A stretch of 64,000 nucleotides of DNA from Quercus robur (lineage: Eukaryota; Streptophyta; Magnoliopsida; Fagales; Fagaceae). Shown one piece after another: positions 1-12,717 of this stretch. Where the stretch lies: assembly GCF_932294415.1 (NCBI RefSeq), contig NC_065542.1, forward strand, positions 48,511,942-48,575,941, read 5' to 3'. Below the pieces are notes generated by a model. It worked only from the letters and a program-made list of their open reading frames with translations. It made no database searches and was not told where the DNA came from. Made by a program: the position numbers and the translations under genes. The first letter of the stretch is position 1; every line of letters starts with the position of its first letter.

Positions 1-1925
1 AGCAGAAATTGAGTGTTTGTGTTCCTAACAATCAATGAAGTCAGAGACATTTTCAACTCTGAACATACAATAAGAAGAATGCTTTTCAATATATCATCAT
101 GACAAATTCCACAAACAAGATTTCAAAAAGAAACAATTATAAAGTGAAATTTCTAAAATTCATAGAGTAAAAATAGGAAAACCAAATCACATACAGAGGA
201 CTCCTCGGGAGGAAATTTCCGCAGCATAAGGCATATCTTCAAGACAGTTCAAATTTTGCTTCAGCACGGTTACCTTTAATTACCAAAGCCTGTGGTGAAA
301 TGGATATCATATAAAACATGAATATCACTAAGTAATAAAAGGACAAGAAAAAAAATATTATTAGTTATTATTAATTATAATAACGACAAAAGGAAAGCAC
401 AATTATATACATAGGAACTGCACTACAGGACTAGAATATTGAGGTTAAAAAATGTAGGAATTACAGTGAAGCTACCACAAATACTTTAAGATTAACAGGG
501 AATATTGAAATTTAGGTTTCCAATCAAAAATCGATTCTTAAAAAACTTTCAAACCACAATAATTTATAAATGACAGGATATTAATCACAGTGCTTCGGTC
601 CATAATTTTTAAAACCTATCTTTCGTACCCCAAGCTTTTAAAAACAATATGATCAATATATGGAAGACTTTAATAAGCCATTGCAATCATATCGAAAAAT
701 TCAAATAAAATATAGATAAAGTATACCATTTATTTCCCTCCAGTTCAATCAATCCCTCAAAGAACTTATCACGGTTGTGGTAACAACAAAGAGGAAACAT
801 GTTCTCAGTTCAAAACTCAAAGCAACCAAGACTTGATCCCAATTAATTGGGACTGATTCTATGGTCCTCATAAACTAATTGAAGTCAACCACATGTGTTT
901 CTTTCCCATCATTCAGCCTATCAACTAATAGAGATAGACCACATGATTTGCCTCTCTATCTCTTTTCACTCTTATATTAAATCACTCTCTCACATGCAAT
1001 AATCAATCTCCCCGCACATGAACAAACCATCTATATGACATCTATTCCTTTGTCCATATTTCTGAATTCATTATCATATTTTTCCTAATATTCTTTAGCA
1101 ACCATGTCAACATTCTCATCCCAGCTCATTTTATGAGAATGTAACTTACTAAGAAAGAGTGAATTAATTCAGTTGAGAGAACAAAAAAAAGGTAAAGAAA
1201 GATCCAAAATTATAATAGTCTTAGTAAAAAAGGACATGTCAATAAAAGGGGTAACAAATACTATAAGTTCAAATAGATTAGAATTGAGGAAAACATTACA
1301 TTTGGCCAAACCTAACTAATGTGGTGAGGATCCACAGCCAACCCAAAAAAAAAAAAAAAAAAAAATTTGGGACTAAGGTATTGTTGTTGTTGAACCACAG
1401 ATCATAACAGGCCATGAAATGATCTTATAGATATTTCACTCAAACTTTATACATGTGCTAGTCACATAATACCTTCAATATTTTTCTCGACTTCCCCACC
1501 AGCTTTTATTCTATGTCCATATATAAATTTGAATCATAAGAATGAGAGCTGAAAAATTACCCGCGCCTGTAAAAACTGTGAACGAGTGCATGCAGCAACA
1601 GCTGCCAGCACAATTATTGCAGCATGAATGTTTGCCGAGCATCTTCACCATCATTTGAACAGAAGTACAATGACTTGGGGCCCTGCAATATTCCTGAACA
1701 AGTTACAACACCAGTAGAAAACAAGTGCAGACAAATACTGGAAGTAGCATATATCTAAATTGTTTCATTTCTGCAGGACTAAGACATCCCTGCTGCAAAC
1801 ATTTAAAACAAAGTCAACAGAATCACGATAGAAGGAATCACATGTATTTGTTGTGTCAAAGGAGACCCATACTCCAGATGTCCTGTATATTTGACGTAAT
1901 TGCTCATCCATACAGCCACCCTTCA
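1..1925 (-). pseudogene. Broken partial copy (copy A) of an unnamed multi-exon gene
   Basis: This segment is a diverged direct duplicate of 9225-10930. Exon equivalents on the minus strand lie near 1925-1791, 1681-1562 and 292-202. Several changes disable it relative to copy B. The donor after the first exon reads GG instead of GT (about 1790). About 22 bases are missing inside the second exon, which shifts the frame. The next donor is GC instead of GT. The third exon carries a two-base gain that produces a TGA. Copy A also keeps about 210 bases of intron (710-930) that copy B lacks. The gene would continue below position 1, outside the window. I do not recognise the protein. The lesions are visible directly; calling it a pseudogene is inference. 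Confidence 0.6.
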
Positions 1926-2248
1926 CTCCCACTAGAGAAAAATACTGAAAAAACATAATCATTGGCAGGGACATTAGGTGCACTCCAGGAAGTTAGACAT
2001 CATTGAAATGATATGAAATACAGGTTCTGGAATTGACATTATAAAATTATCATAAAATCATTTTAAATCAAAATGACAGTTCAGGCACAACAATACAGTG
2101 GCCAGAACATAGTTCACCAATCATGGATAAATGATTCTACCTCATACCAAGAAAAACTTGATAACAACACTGTATGATAATAGTTCGGCAACCCAACACC
2201 TACATATGAATGGCAAACAGAAGTTTCGGATAACAAACCCTCTATTTG

Positions 2249-2346
2249 TTACCATCTTCAAAATTAGACAGGTCTGGTGTCTTGCAACCAGTGCAGTATG
2301 GCACAACCAGCGAACATGCAACATCAAAGAAATTAATTTGAACCTG
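2249..2346 (-). other. Possible further exon of copy A
   Basis: After an acceptor (TTGCAG) the minus strand is open for about 33 codons (VQINFFDVACSLVVPYCTG and onward) and ends at a GT donor in GATGGTAACA. It lies upstream of the copy A exons on the same strand, so it could be a preceding exon. No counterpart was found in copy B, where the similarity stops at about 10.94 kb. The composition is protein-like, but the family is unknown and only splice-site logic supports it. Confidence 0.3.
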
Positions 2347-2349
2347 CAA

Positions 2350-3688
2350 TAAAAATTAAAAAACCAACATATCTTCTCAACTTAAAATATCTTCTTTAGA
2401 CCCTAGAAAATGTAAGAAAGCATGAAAAAATTTATCTTTTATCGGTTGGTGAACACAGTACACACAACCGTCAAGTATCATGGACTGCCAACATAAATCT
2501 CTACCTAACAACCTTAGATGCATTTGAGTTGAATAAATAGTTCACTCAAATGAAAATGACTAAAACAACAAAACCAAAAAACTTTTGACCTCTTCCTTGT
2601 ACTATAACATTCAGGCACCCACTAAAATGAACCATCCACAATAGAGTGAAACCATCATATCACATTGAAAGGAACTCAGAATGAAATTCATGATTAAAAT
2701 CATAAAATCATTTATTAACCAACAAAGGAACCATATCAATTCAATAGGAAGTCAATTCTCAAATTAGAATATCAAGAAGCATATGCTTAACAGCTTCACT
2801 ACCGAATATACTGAAAAAAAATAACTAATAATAATAACAAACTAGTTTCACTAACCAATTCACAAAAATAGAGACCTTGAAGCCCTTATAAACAAGTCCC
2901 TTCTCAAAGGCTTGGCAATGACCCACCAAACACTAACCATGAAGTCAAGTCCATGGGCCTGCACCCATCCTTGTAGTCAATCCACTAACACATCCTCCGC
3001 ACTATCTTCTCCCACTCCTCCACGTACCTATCTATCCAATGATCCATTAATATGAATTAGAACATGTTCAAAATTAAAATCAAAGAAATGCTGATTTAAC
3101 AAATAAATAAATAACGTACAGACCTGGTGACAATGATCCAGCACTTTTCATGCGAATTGCCAAAAGGCCCAAAACCAACAACAAGCACATCAAACTGTAT
3201 TACCATTAGCCTGCATTTTGATAACCCCATCTCTTTCTTAGCACTTATATACTATTTTTTGTTACTTTATCAATTTATATCCTTTTACTAATATCTTTGA
3301 TACCACAGTCAAATACAGATGGAAACAGGATTACTACAATTGAAGTAGAAACAGAACACAAGTTAAACAAGGCTATCAATTGAAGTACAAGCATAACCAA
3401 GTTAAACAACGTTATAATTGAAGTAGAATACTAATATCTTTAGGCTGCATCTCCCAGCTACCCTGTTTAGGGGTAAGGACACTGCCATATTTAGAAACTA
3501 CCTCTACTAGTATATAAATGAACAATGAAAATAAAAAAACGCTTAAAACAGTAAACCTTGAAGAACCAGAAACGCAAAATTCTTTATATTTACTAATTGA
3601 TTACTATACAACTTCTGAAAACAAAAAAAAAAAATAATCAATTACAATGAAAAAATGATTTACAAATGCAAACAAAATGTTTGCTGTC
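2350..3688. other. Non-coding spacer
   Basis: AT-rich sequence between the copy A remnant and the kinase gene. I see no exon with convincing splice sites, no terminal repeats and no RNA gene. Short ORFs here lack protein-like composition. Confidence 0.5.
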
Positions 3689-4790
3689 TCAATTCGCACG
3701 AACAGTAAAAGTGACGGGAGGTTGGCAACCCATGATTGCCACAGGATGGATCTGTCTGTAACATGCTCGCTTCGCTGCAGCAGGGATGTGCTCTTCTTCC
3801 TCCTCAGATGATGAAGAAGGAAGAGGTATAAAACTCGGCAAAGCTGAAGGACAACGTTGTGATTGAGGACTCTTCTCATCTGAAACCCTAGCCTTTTCTT
3901 GAATGTATACTTTGTCACCCTCATCTGATTCCAGTAAAAAGATGTGACTCAATAGCTCTGTAGCCGTCAACCTCTTCACAGGATGCCTCACAAAGCAGCA
4001 ACTCAAGAAGTTCTGGGCTGCTTTTGAGATATGGGGTGGTCGTCGGTGACTCAGTAGCTATCCGAGACATAAGTTCGGATTTAGAGGTAGAAGCCCACGG
4101 TGGTTTTCCAGTCAACATCATCACCACACTACACCCAAGTGCCCAAATATCTGAAGGTGCTTCCTGAATTCCATCCCTCACCATCTCAGGAGAAAAGAAC
4201 AAATGTGTGCCTCTGACACCACTAGCATCCCTCACATTCTGCCTCTTTGCCAACCCAAAGTCCGCAACTTTAGCAACATAACCATCCCCATTAGGTACTA
4301 ACAGGACATTGTGAGGCTTAATATCACAATGTACAAATCCACGGTCATGAACTTGCTTCATTCCAATCAAAATAGACCGCGTACAATTCCTGACTAGAAC
4401 CTCAGGCATTCCAGTACCAGAACCATATTTCTTGATGAAATCTGCCAAGCTTCCTGAAGCAAGTTCAAGAAAAACGTTGAGGATGATGTCACCAGAGTTG
4501 GTGGTTGTGATGTCTGATCCAAAGTATTGAACCACATTAGGACACCCTTTTAAAGCCTGAAGAAACCGTTGTTCAGTTGAGAGTGAAGATGGCCCAGAAG
4601 CCGCGTTTTCTGATTTCACAGCCATGATTGGAGGAAATCCCAAACAGGGTTTCTTCAGTTTGGCAACGAAAACAGAACCAAACCCTCCACGGCCAAGCAA
4701 TTGGCCTCTGCTCCAAGACGGTGCTCTGTAACCCAGAGAAACCTCACCACCGGCAATGTAGTCCTCTCTGCTTCGCTTCATTCCTCCCAT
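3689..4790 (-). pseudogene. MAPKKK17/18-type protein kinase gene with C-terminal frameshift
   Basis: Single-exon Ser/Thr kinase of the plant MEKK-like MAPKKK17-21 group, which acts at the top of stress and ABA-related MAPK cascades (family knowledge). The first frame starts at ATG 4790 and gives a glycine loop GRGGFGSV at residues 33-40, lysine K59 in MAVK, the HCDIKPHN catalytic loop at about 154-161, DFG at 177-179 and SPE at 200-202. After about residue 250 this frame drifts into unrelated sequence. The expected last kinase helices (HISKAAQNFLSCCF, HPVKRLTATELL) and an acidic serine-rich tail ending TFTVRAN continue in another frame to 3689. The switch falls at a run of four Cs (4033-4036, seen as gggg on the plus strand), so one extra base explains it. 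Joined, the length would be about 365 residues, normal for the group. It is either a recent pseudogene or a sequencing error. All catalytic residues are present. Confidence 0.75.
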
Positions 4791-4956
4791 GATACAACCA
4801 GAAGACTGAATTTCGATTGATTAGTAGAAATTTGTATCAAGCAACGGGTTTGAAGAGAAACAAAGAGTGGGGTATACGAAACTTTGCTGCTAGTGGAATA
4901 AGCAGTGGTTTCAAGAAGGGTTTGATGAGAAACAGAGAAGTGTGTTCTTGTTTCAG

Positions 4957-5011
4957 AACGGTCGAATAATTTTTTTTTTTTTTTTTTTATAAAAACGGTC
5001 GAATAATTTTT
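4957..5011. repeat. Direct repeat flanking a bare poly(T) tract
   Basis: AACGGTCGAATAAT plus several Ts occurs at 4957 and again at 4994. The two copies are separated only by a T homopolymer ending in ATAAA. A third diverged copy (AACGGTCGGATAATTT) lies near 5067. The arrangement looks like a target-site duplication around a tail-only insert. Confidence 0.5.
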
Positions 5012-5029
5012 ATGCTTATTTTCGACGCT

Positions 5030-5041
5030 GACTATATATAT
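5030..5041 (-). promoter_or_regulatory. Candidate TATA box for the kinase gene
   Basis: TATATATA lies about 240 bases upstream of the kinase start codon, reading toward it. The long 5' leader this implies is plausible but unproven. The intervening sequence contains a poly(T) insertion (see 4957-5011). Confidence 0.35.
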
Positions 5042-6855
5042 AAGTCGGTGTAAGGGTTGGAGTTAACGGTCGGATAATTTCAAACTCGAACAACAAAAGT
5101 TTACGACTTCGTTTCGGAAAACCTTTATTTTGATTTTTAAATTTTTAATAGCTAATAAGAATTGCTTTTTCTATAAGCGAAAACTAACCAAGGTCGGTGG
5201 TAGGATAAAAAGACTTTATGAATTTCTTTAAGGAAAAAAACAAAGGCTTCTAATTTCAAAAATAAATAAATAATTTCAAAGTTGGTGGTACTTTTAAAAT
5301 TTTTGTATTTTTTTTTACATTAATTAATTAGTTAATTATAATATCAAGAATCTTTTTTTTTAATATATTTTTTTTAATCTAGTGTATGAGTCAGGTTATT
5401 AGTCACTAATTGAACTAGTTGTCCTCGATGAAATAGTAACGACAAATAAATTTTTTTTAAAATTTAAAACCTTTTTTAAAAAAATTGGTAATTTTACAAT
5501 TTTTATATTTAATTATAAATTATACTTTAATTAATTATAAAATTAAATCTCTTACTTTTCTTTTTTGGTTCTTTTAAAAAAAATTAAAAGTAATTTTGAA
5601 AACCTATTTGTTAACCCTATTAAGTGTCGGATTATTGGATCAATAGTTAAACAAATGATCACTTATCGAAAAATATGATCAAATATAAAGACAAGTATGA
5701 GAAATTTAAATTTTTTTAAAAACATTATTTTTCCAAATTAATTAATGTAAAAAAATATCAATGGGCAGTGGGCTATATTAATTCAATTGCATAAATGGTC
5801 CAATTAAACAACCAAACCAACTTAGATATCGAATCTGATGTTGTTAATGGGTGAGAACAATAAATGTGAAGATGACAACTTCCTTTTTTTTTTTTTAAAC
5901 CACTATTCCTCACGTCGAATAATCTTATTTGATGAGTGGAGTGCAGCTGCTGTGGAAGATTGGACCGATATAAATAATGAAATAATAAACCCCTTTGGAA
6001 CATACATTGATATAAATAATGGAGTGTTCAAGGCATGATGTCACACGCCATGCTTAAGGATGCAAATTGAGTGCATAATTGTGAGTGTTACTTAACCTTG
6101 AGCTTTAGACTTTTTTATCCTAATAACAAATAATCATCTTCCCTCCTAATCCTATTGTTACCCTTCTATATACCATTGGCATTTCTTGTTGCAAAAACCT
6201 CTCACTCACATAATCAAAAAATTATATTGATAGATTTTAAGCTAATGGACCAGCTTAAGTGGATGGAGTATAGAGGCCTTGGCAAGATCAAGCTTTAGAC
6301 TTAGATCGTATCTCCAAGACAATATTTTGTATTGAACCTAAGATTGTGTCTTTAACATGAATCTTGTTGGTTAAAAAAAAATGTAAAGACTAATTATTGT
6401 TTGTTTTGGGGGAAAGAAAAAAAAAAAAAAAAGCTTTTAACTTTTAACTTTTGTCTCTTTGTTTTAATACAAAATTTAACAAAATTAGCTTCTTCTTTTT
6501 AACTTTTGAAACACATTTAGAAAAAAGCTATATAAAATAAAATTAAAAAAGTCTATCTTCATATCATATTTAGCAAATAAGCGCCGAAACTTCAAGATGA
6601 CACTAACTCAAAACTACAAAAAAATGAATTCTCGCAACTTAGCCTTTTAGATTATTATTTTTTTTTTTTTTTTTTTTTTTGAAGAAGCTTTTTGGCTAAT
6701 TTGATTATATGCAACCATTTAAAATCTCACTTTTCTAATTACAAACATATTTTAACTAGCTTTTAACAAAATACTATACCCAAAAGCATGTAGAATATAA
6801 ATTAACTTCTAGCTTGGGAAGTACATACAATTCTTAATCAAGAATGAATTGTCCA

Positions 6856-6963
6856 GCCAAGTGCTCTGTAATTCAACTAATTGGTGCTCTTTAGTGTTTC
6901 CAACCAAGGTTCAAATCTCCTACCCCCAACTATCAAATTATTAAAAATAAAATAAAATAAAAA
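6856..6963 (+). mobile_element. tRNA-derived SINE with 10-bp TSD
   Basis: The element has an A-box-like region (TAATTCAACTAATTGGTG), a B box (GGTTCAAATC) and a tail of AAAATA repeats. It is flanked by GAATTGTCCA at 6846-6855 and 6964-6973. This is typical of a plant SINE moved by L1 machinery. Confidence 0.75.
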
Positions 6964-7102
6964 GAATTGTCCAACTTTTTAACTGGATATGAATATAGAG
7001 GTTTATTAAACATATCAAGTTAAAAAAATACTAATTGGAGGGATCAAAACTATAAGGGATGCAAGTAAACATTGACTCTAAGGTTGGGAGCACTTACCTT
7101 AT

Positions 7103-7602
7103 GCATGCATCAGTTGCAAGCAGATGCCACATGCCTATAGACCGCACGAGAGACATCTGTTGCAAAAAGGGTTTTCACAAGATACCACCTGCAATGTTGG
7201 AGAGGATATTAGTTCATTTCAACCTTAGGGTTTGATGGCAGTTTAATACCAACTTTCATCCACATTTATTGATGGCATTCAGCATAAGCTGAGTTGCTGT
7301 AATTTTTCCTAAACGATATAAATTCCGCAACTTTATATGAATGGTATGAGAACTCACTTGAATAAAAACCAGATGTGCAGAATATTATTGCTCATTTAAA
7401 ATACCTAGTGTGGCCATACCACAAAGACATCTTGGTGTATAATAATTATTACCAGGAAGATTATGCTCTTGCTAATTAAAAACGAGAAAAAAAAAAAACT
7501 AAAGTGATTTGAGACTGTAAACTTCAGAGTTGCTAATGGTATTAGAATAAGATAATTGATCACCTATCCTCCCCAACCCCATCCAAAAAAGAAAAACGCA
7601 GG

Positions 7603-7633
<31 letters not shown>

Positions 7634-10600
7634 TTGCAGAAAACAATGAGATATGAACTGAGCAGATACACATTATATACACACGAAAGAATTTATTCAA
7701 AAGAATTTAAAATTCAATGTGTTGCTACAAACATACTTTTCATGTATACTTGCTTTCCTGTCCATCACCAATACCTTCTTGAGAGGGCACCTACAAAGCT
7801 GAAGGTGAAAAAGATCAGAAATGTACACACAAGTGCACAAGAAGAAAAAGATGCAGCATATAGAAACTCTAAGAAGCTGCTTTTAAAAAAATTTAGAACT
7901 GCTGACTTTCCAAACTGGCAAAAGAAGAGTGATGACACTGCTGCTGAAGATATTAATCAGTCATTCTCAAAAATGCTTACCCTAATCTCCTAAGCATGCA
8001 TTAAAATGCATTTTTTCCATTCATAGAATTTGGATTCGTATTTGAAACAAGTTTTGAATATGAGTTCCCTTTTCATTTCTGCCACCAGAGTGCCAAAAGT
8101 GTGGCAAATATCAAGTCATAATATTTACAGAATTCTGAATGGAGGGTAGCATCTCTCTCTCCCCCTCCCTCCCCAGCTCCCTTTTCCCCATCAACTTCAT
8201 TGGTTTTATGTTATTTGTGTTACTCCTGCCTCTATTTCTACCACAAGACATTGTATTTTTTGTCAAAATAATTTAAGTTATACAAATAAAATACATGCTC
8301 CCCATAAGTTAGAATTTGCTATTTGTTGAGGGAGAAATATAAGGATGTACCAAACCAAGAGCTTCTGTTGCACTTATACGACTCTCTTCATCACAAACCC
8401 CGACAAGCATATTTAACAGAAATAACCTCTGTTCCACTTTGAAATGTTTCTCCAAGCCTCGAGCTACCACTCCATCTCAGGCTGCAGAAACACATTCAAA
8501 ATGAATGACACAGAAACCTAGAGAAAATCATTGCATGCACAAATTAAATGAATCCTAAAGCAGTTATACCAAGATAACTATGAATTATTTTTATCTAGAC
8601 TGCATTGTTTATGGATTGGTCATAAGTCATTAACCTATATAATTATCATTCATAAGCACACAAATTTGATTTTAGACAAATGGCCTGGAGTCCATATAAA
8701 GCAAATGGTTAAGAAAACACTCGCAAACATTCCCAAAAGAAAAAATCAGCCTTTTAAAAGTGCAGCCATGATGCACACTGCTCTGTATTTGATTGGCCAA
8801 CAGTATGGCACAGCAAGTTCAAGGACCACCATACAGACCATTAATGATAGAGAAAATAGACCATTCAAGAAGCTGTCCTTCTCCCATCAAAAAAAAAAAA
8901 AAACAAGGTGTCCTTACAACCAATATTTCTACACCTATGCTCACTAAGCGTCTACACTATAATATGAACCTTCAGGTTCAGTTCAACAAATAAAAGTTGC
9001 TACTACACCTTCCAACGCTGGGAAAGCTTAAGAATGGGCTTGTCTAAAACCATATCAAATTACATAACTGTGGACAGAAGCAAGTACAAGATACTGCAAC
9101 TTGAACCAACTAGATAATATGATCTAATCAGGTGCATAGAAGACCTGCCACAGAACTATTATAAAGGCTGCTACCACAAAGGCCAGGTAAGCAGCCACAA
9201 GTGAAGCTATATATAACTGAAAACTGAGCAGAAATTGAGTGTGTTTGTGTTCCTAACTATCAATGAAGTCAGAGACACTTTCAACTCTGAAAATACAAGA
9301 AGAAGAATGCTTTCAAATATATGATCATGATAAATTCCACAAAAATATTTCAAAAAGAAACAATTATAGAGTGAAATTTCTAAAATTCATAGAGTAAATA
9401 TAGGAAAACCAAATCACATACAGAAGACTCCTCGGGAGGAAATATCCACAGCATAAGGCATATCTTTGACAGTTCAAATTTTGCTTCAGCATGTTTACCT
9501 TGAATTTCCAAAGCCTGTGGTGAAATGGATATCATATAAAACATTAATTTAACTAAGTAATAAAAGGACTACAATTTTTTTTATTTGTTATTATTTATTA
9601 TAATAAAGACAAAAGGAAAGCACAATTATTTACATAGGAAGGGCACTTAAGGACAAGAATATTGAGGTTATAAAATGTAGGAATTATAGTGAGGCAACCA
9701 CAAATACTTTAAAATTGACAGGGAGTATTGAAATTTACGTTTCCAATGAAAAATCGCTTCTTAAAAAAAAATCAAATAACAATAATTCATAAATGATGGG
9801 ATATTAATCACTGTGCTTCAGTCCCATAATTTTTAAAATCAATCTTTTGTACCCCAAGCTTTTAGAAACAATATGATCACCATATGGAAGACTTTAATAA
9901 GTGATTGCAATCATATAGAAAAATCCAAATAAATATAGAGATCAACCACATGATTTGCCTTCTACCTCTTTTCACTCTGTTAACTTATATTAAATTACTC
10001 TTTCTCATATGCATTAATCAATCTCCCCGCACATGAACAAACCATCAAAATCACATCTGTTCCTTTGTCCATATGACTGAATTCATTATCATATTTTTCC
10101 TATTATTCTTAAACAACTATGTCAACATTCTCATCCCAGCTTAGTTCAAGTGAATGTAACTTTTTAAGAAAGAGTGAATTAATTCAAGATAAGAGAACGA
10201 AAAAAGGTAAAGGAAGACCCCATATAATAATAGTAATAAAAAAAGACATGTCAATTAAAGAAGTAACAAAGAGTATAACTTAAAATAAAATAGAATGGAG
10301 AAAAAGAATACACGCAGCCAACCCTAACTAATCTAGTGAGGATCCACAGCCAACCCAAAAAAATTTGGGACTAAGGTATTGTTGTTGTTGTACCAGAGAT
10401 CATAACAGGCCATGAAATGATCTTATAGACATTTCACTAAAACTTTATAGATATGCTAGTTATATAATACCTTCAATACATTTCTCCACTTCCCCACCAG
10501 CTTTTATTCTATGACCATATATAAAGCTGAATCATAAAAATGAGCTGAAAAATTACCCACACCTGTAAAAACCGTGAACGAGATCTTGCAGCAACAGCTG

Positions 10601-12717
10601 CTGACACAATTATTGCAGCACGAATGTTTTCAGCAAGCCCAGCAACAAATTTCCAAGCATCTTCACCATCAATCTGAACAGAAGTACAATGACTCGGGGC
10701 CCTGCAATATTCCTGAACAAGTTACAACACCAGGAGAAAACATGTGCAGATAAATACTGGAAGTAGCATATATTTAAATTGTTTTATTTATGCAGGTCTA
10801 AAAACACACCTGCTGCAAACATTTAAAACAAAGTCAACAGAAGCACGATAGAAGGAATCACATGTATTTGTTGTGTCAAAGGAGACCCGTACTCCAGATA
10901 TCCTGCATATTTGACATAACTGCTCACCCATACAGGCAAAGAAGAGTCCAATGCATTATGGAAATATCAGTTACTAAAAAGAAAAAATTTTAATTACATG
11001 TTACAATAGTAGCAAAAAGGTTACCCCATTAATTAAGTGAATTTTATTATGTAGCGATTCATCTAGTACACTTCCTGTGTACCTGATGTTTCCAATTCAA
11101 TAAAACTTATTGCTTTTTCTTTCTTTTTTTTTGGATAATTCAATAGTTGGGAATGAGGGGACTAGAACCCTTCAATAAAACTTATTTCTTATATAAAAAT
11201 AATTTAAAAATCATGAACTTAGATAATATATATAAAGGTTGAATCAGATATATAAAATGCATCCAATATATTCATTAATTATCTTGTATACACACATTAG
11301 TTTTATTAAGAATACCTAATATTCACAAAGAAAACATGCATTCTACCACATCACTAAATTCGTCAAAAATTACGAAATCAACATGCAGCATCAGCTTTGC
11401 AAATGAAACAACCTTTTCTTGATCCTCATAAAGCACCATTGTATCCAATTATTTCCACTTCATCAATACTCAGACATGTAATCGCATTTATTTACTTAGG
11501 TGTTCACTGTCCATACATCCATGCATCTTTATCTCACATGTGTATGTCTTGCACTTGTATGAGGACAAACCAACCAGATAATCTCAATAAAAAAAAATTG
11601 AACTTTATAAACTCGAAACAAATTCACTGGTAAAAATAGATAAATTGTATGCCTCTAAAAGAATTTTTCAATCAAAAAACTGAGTGAAATTATATATGCA
11701 TATATTTGACAATCAAAGATATCACATAAAAGAAGTACTGACTTGAATTATATCATCCTCCATTATGTCCCTCCCATTGATTCTATTGTCCGTCATCATT
11801 GGAAATCAAATGGATGAGTTGCAACTTGAAGAAATATAGAATGACCATAACAACATGAAAACTTGAGAAATGCATTTTTTTTTTACCTACAACAAAGGCA
11901 AAAGTCCAGCACTAGGACCAAGCTTGTGAAAACATTTATATACTGATAGACATAAAACCACAAGAGTTTTATCAAATAACAATCAGAAGGACAAAACACA
12001 TTGGCAAGTTAGGAAAAGAAATTAGCATTACTTTGGCCTATTGTTGTAAGGTCTTTGAAGGAAAAAATGTAAACCAAGTTCATTCTTCAACCAAAGAAAG
12101 AAAAGCGAAAAGCTGATCATGGCCCCTTCTTAACACCAACTACCTCTTTCCCTTCCCAACCTAGTCAGATAAGAATCACTCTGCAAGCAATTGGTGGTAA
12201 GCCCTCAACAAAGCAGGAATGCCACATTCGAACTTCATCAAGAAATGGGACAACCACAATGGTCACAATGGTGGCTATAACCCAATACTTGTCATGAAGA
12301 GAAAAAATAAATAAATAAATAAACAGTGTCATGGTCCTTGTTTAAAAAATCCCAAGGATTGAGTTCAACAAGGTGCAATAATCTTCACACTAATATGAGT
12401 AGTTAGTTGTTTCTTAGAGATCAAACAGTAGTCAAAATTCATGTTTATGTTTTTTTTTTTTTTTTTTTTTTTTTAATAGCAGCACATTACTGGGCAAAAT
12501 TCATGTTTATAGCACAGCATTACTCAGCACAAACAAGTAAGCAGTTTAAACAATTCAAAAATGGGTAAATTAGCAGTTGAACTAAAAATACATGCCAATC
12601 ATAGCACTATATATATATATATATATATCCAAAAATCACCGCTAAGCACTGACCTTGAATCAACCAGTTGGCTTCCCTCTGATACTGCTCCGTATTCAGA
12701 ACCAACCCGGCCACCAT
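7103..12717 (-). CDS. Unnamed multi-exon gene (copy B), exons only partly resolved
   Basis: Exons I can support on the minus strand are as follows. 12717-12654 is a possible first coding exon starting MVAGLVLNTEQYQREANWLI. About 10945-10810 contains QICRISGVRVSFDTTNTC and ends NVCS in phase 2. 10701-10563 is 139 nt (APSHCTSVQIDGEDAWKF onward, ending SRSRFLQ). 9514-9422 is 93 nt (ALEIQGKHAEAKFELSKI, ending PPEESS). About 8457-8354 contains VEQRLFLLNMLVGVCDEESR. About 7190-7103 ends HVASACN and a stop. The three consecutive exons from 10945 to 9422 have matching phases and GT/AG sites, which is the best evidence that they are real. The helical, leucine-rich composition would suit a scaffold or helical-repeat protein, but I do not recognise the family. 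Middle and 5' exons are missing from this model, and the 8.4-kb exon does not join simply to its neighbour. Copy A (1-1925) is a degraded duplicate. Confidence 0.45.
7200..8350. other. Intron or spacer within the copy B locus
   Basis: Contains an (AT)n tract (about 7612-7635) and a plus-strand ORF ending at 7993. Its last 70 codons are lysine-rich and unlike a known domain. Nothing else is recognised. Confidence 0.4.
9225..10930. repeat. Segment duplicated at 1-1925
   Basis: Both copies run in the same orientation and include introns as well as exons, so this is a DNA-level duplication and not retroposition. The junction lies near 10.93 kb. Copy A has an extra 210-base intron segment near 710-930, and copy B has a short AGAT microhomology at the equivalent site. 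Confidence 0.8.
10960..12650. other. Probable intron sequence of copy B
   Basis: Low-complexity AT-rich DNA with two weak exon-like segments on the minus strand. One is near 11.39-11.46 kb (LYEDQEKVVSFAKLMLHVDF before a GTAATT). The other is near 11.75 kb (NGRDIMEDDIIQ before GTCAGT). Neither can be confirmed without a protein match. There is a long T tract at 12450-12474. Confidence 0.35.

Larger units (their letters stand above)
4800..6845. other. AT-rich spacer
   Basis: Apart from the kinase promoter region and A/T homopolymers, I see no gene. Two short ORFs at 5.77-6.04 kb overlap on opposite strands and have no recognisable domain. Confidence 0.45.

Noticed and set aside
7556..7993. 145-codon plus-strand ORF
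   Set aside because: Starts in simple sequence and runs through an AT repeat; the lysine-rich end has no domain. Left undecided and not called a gene.
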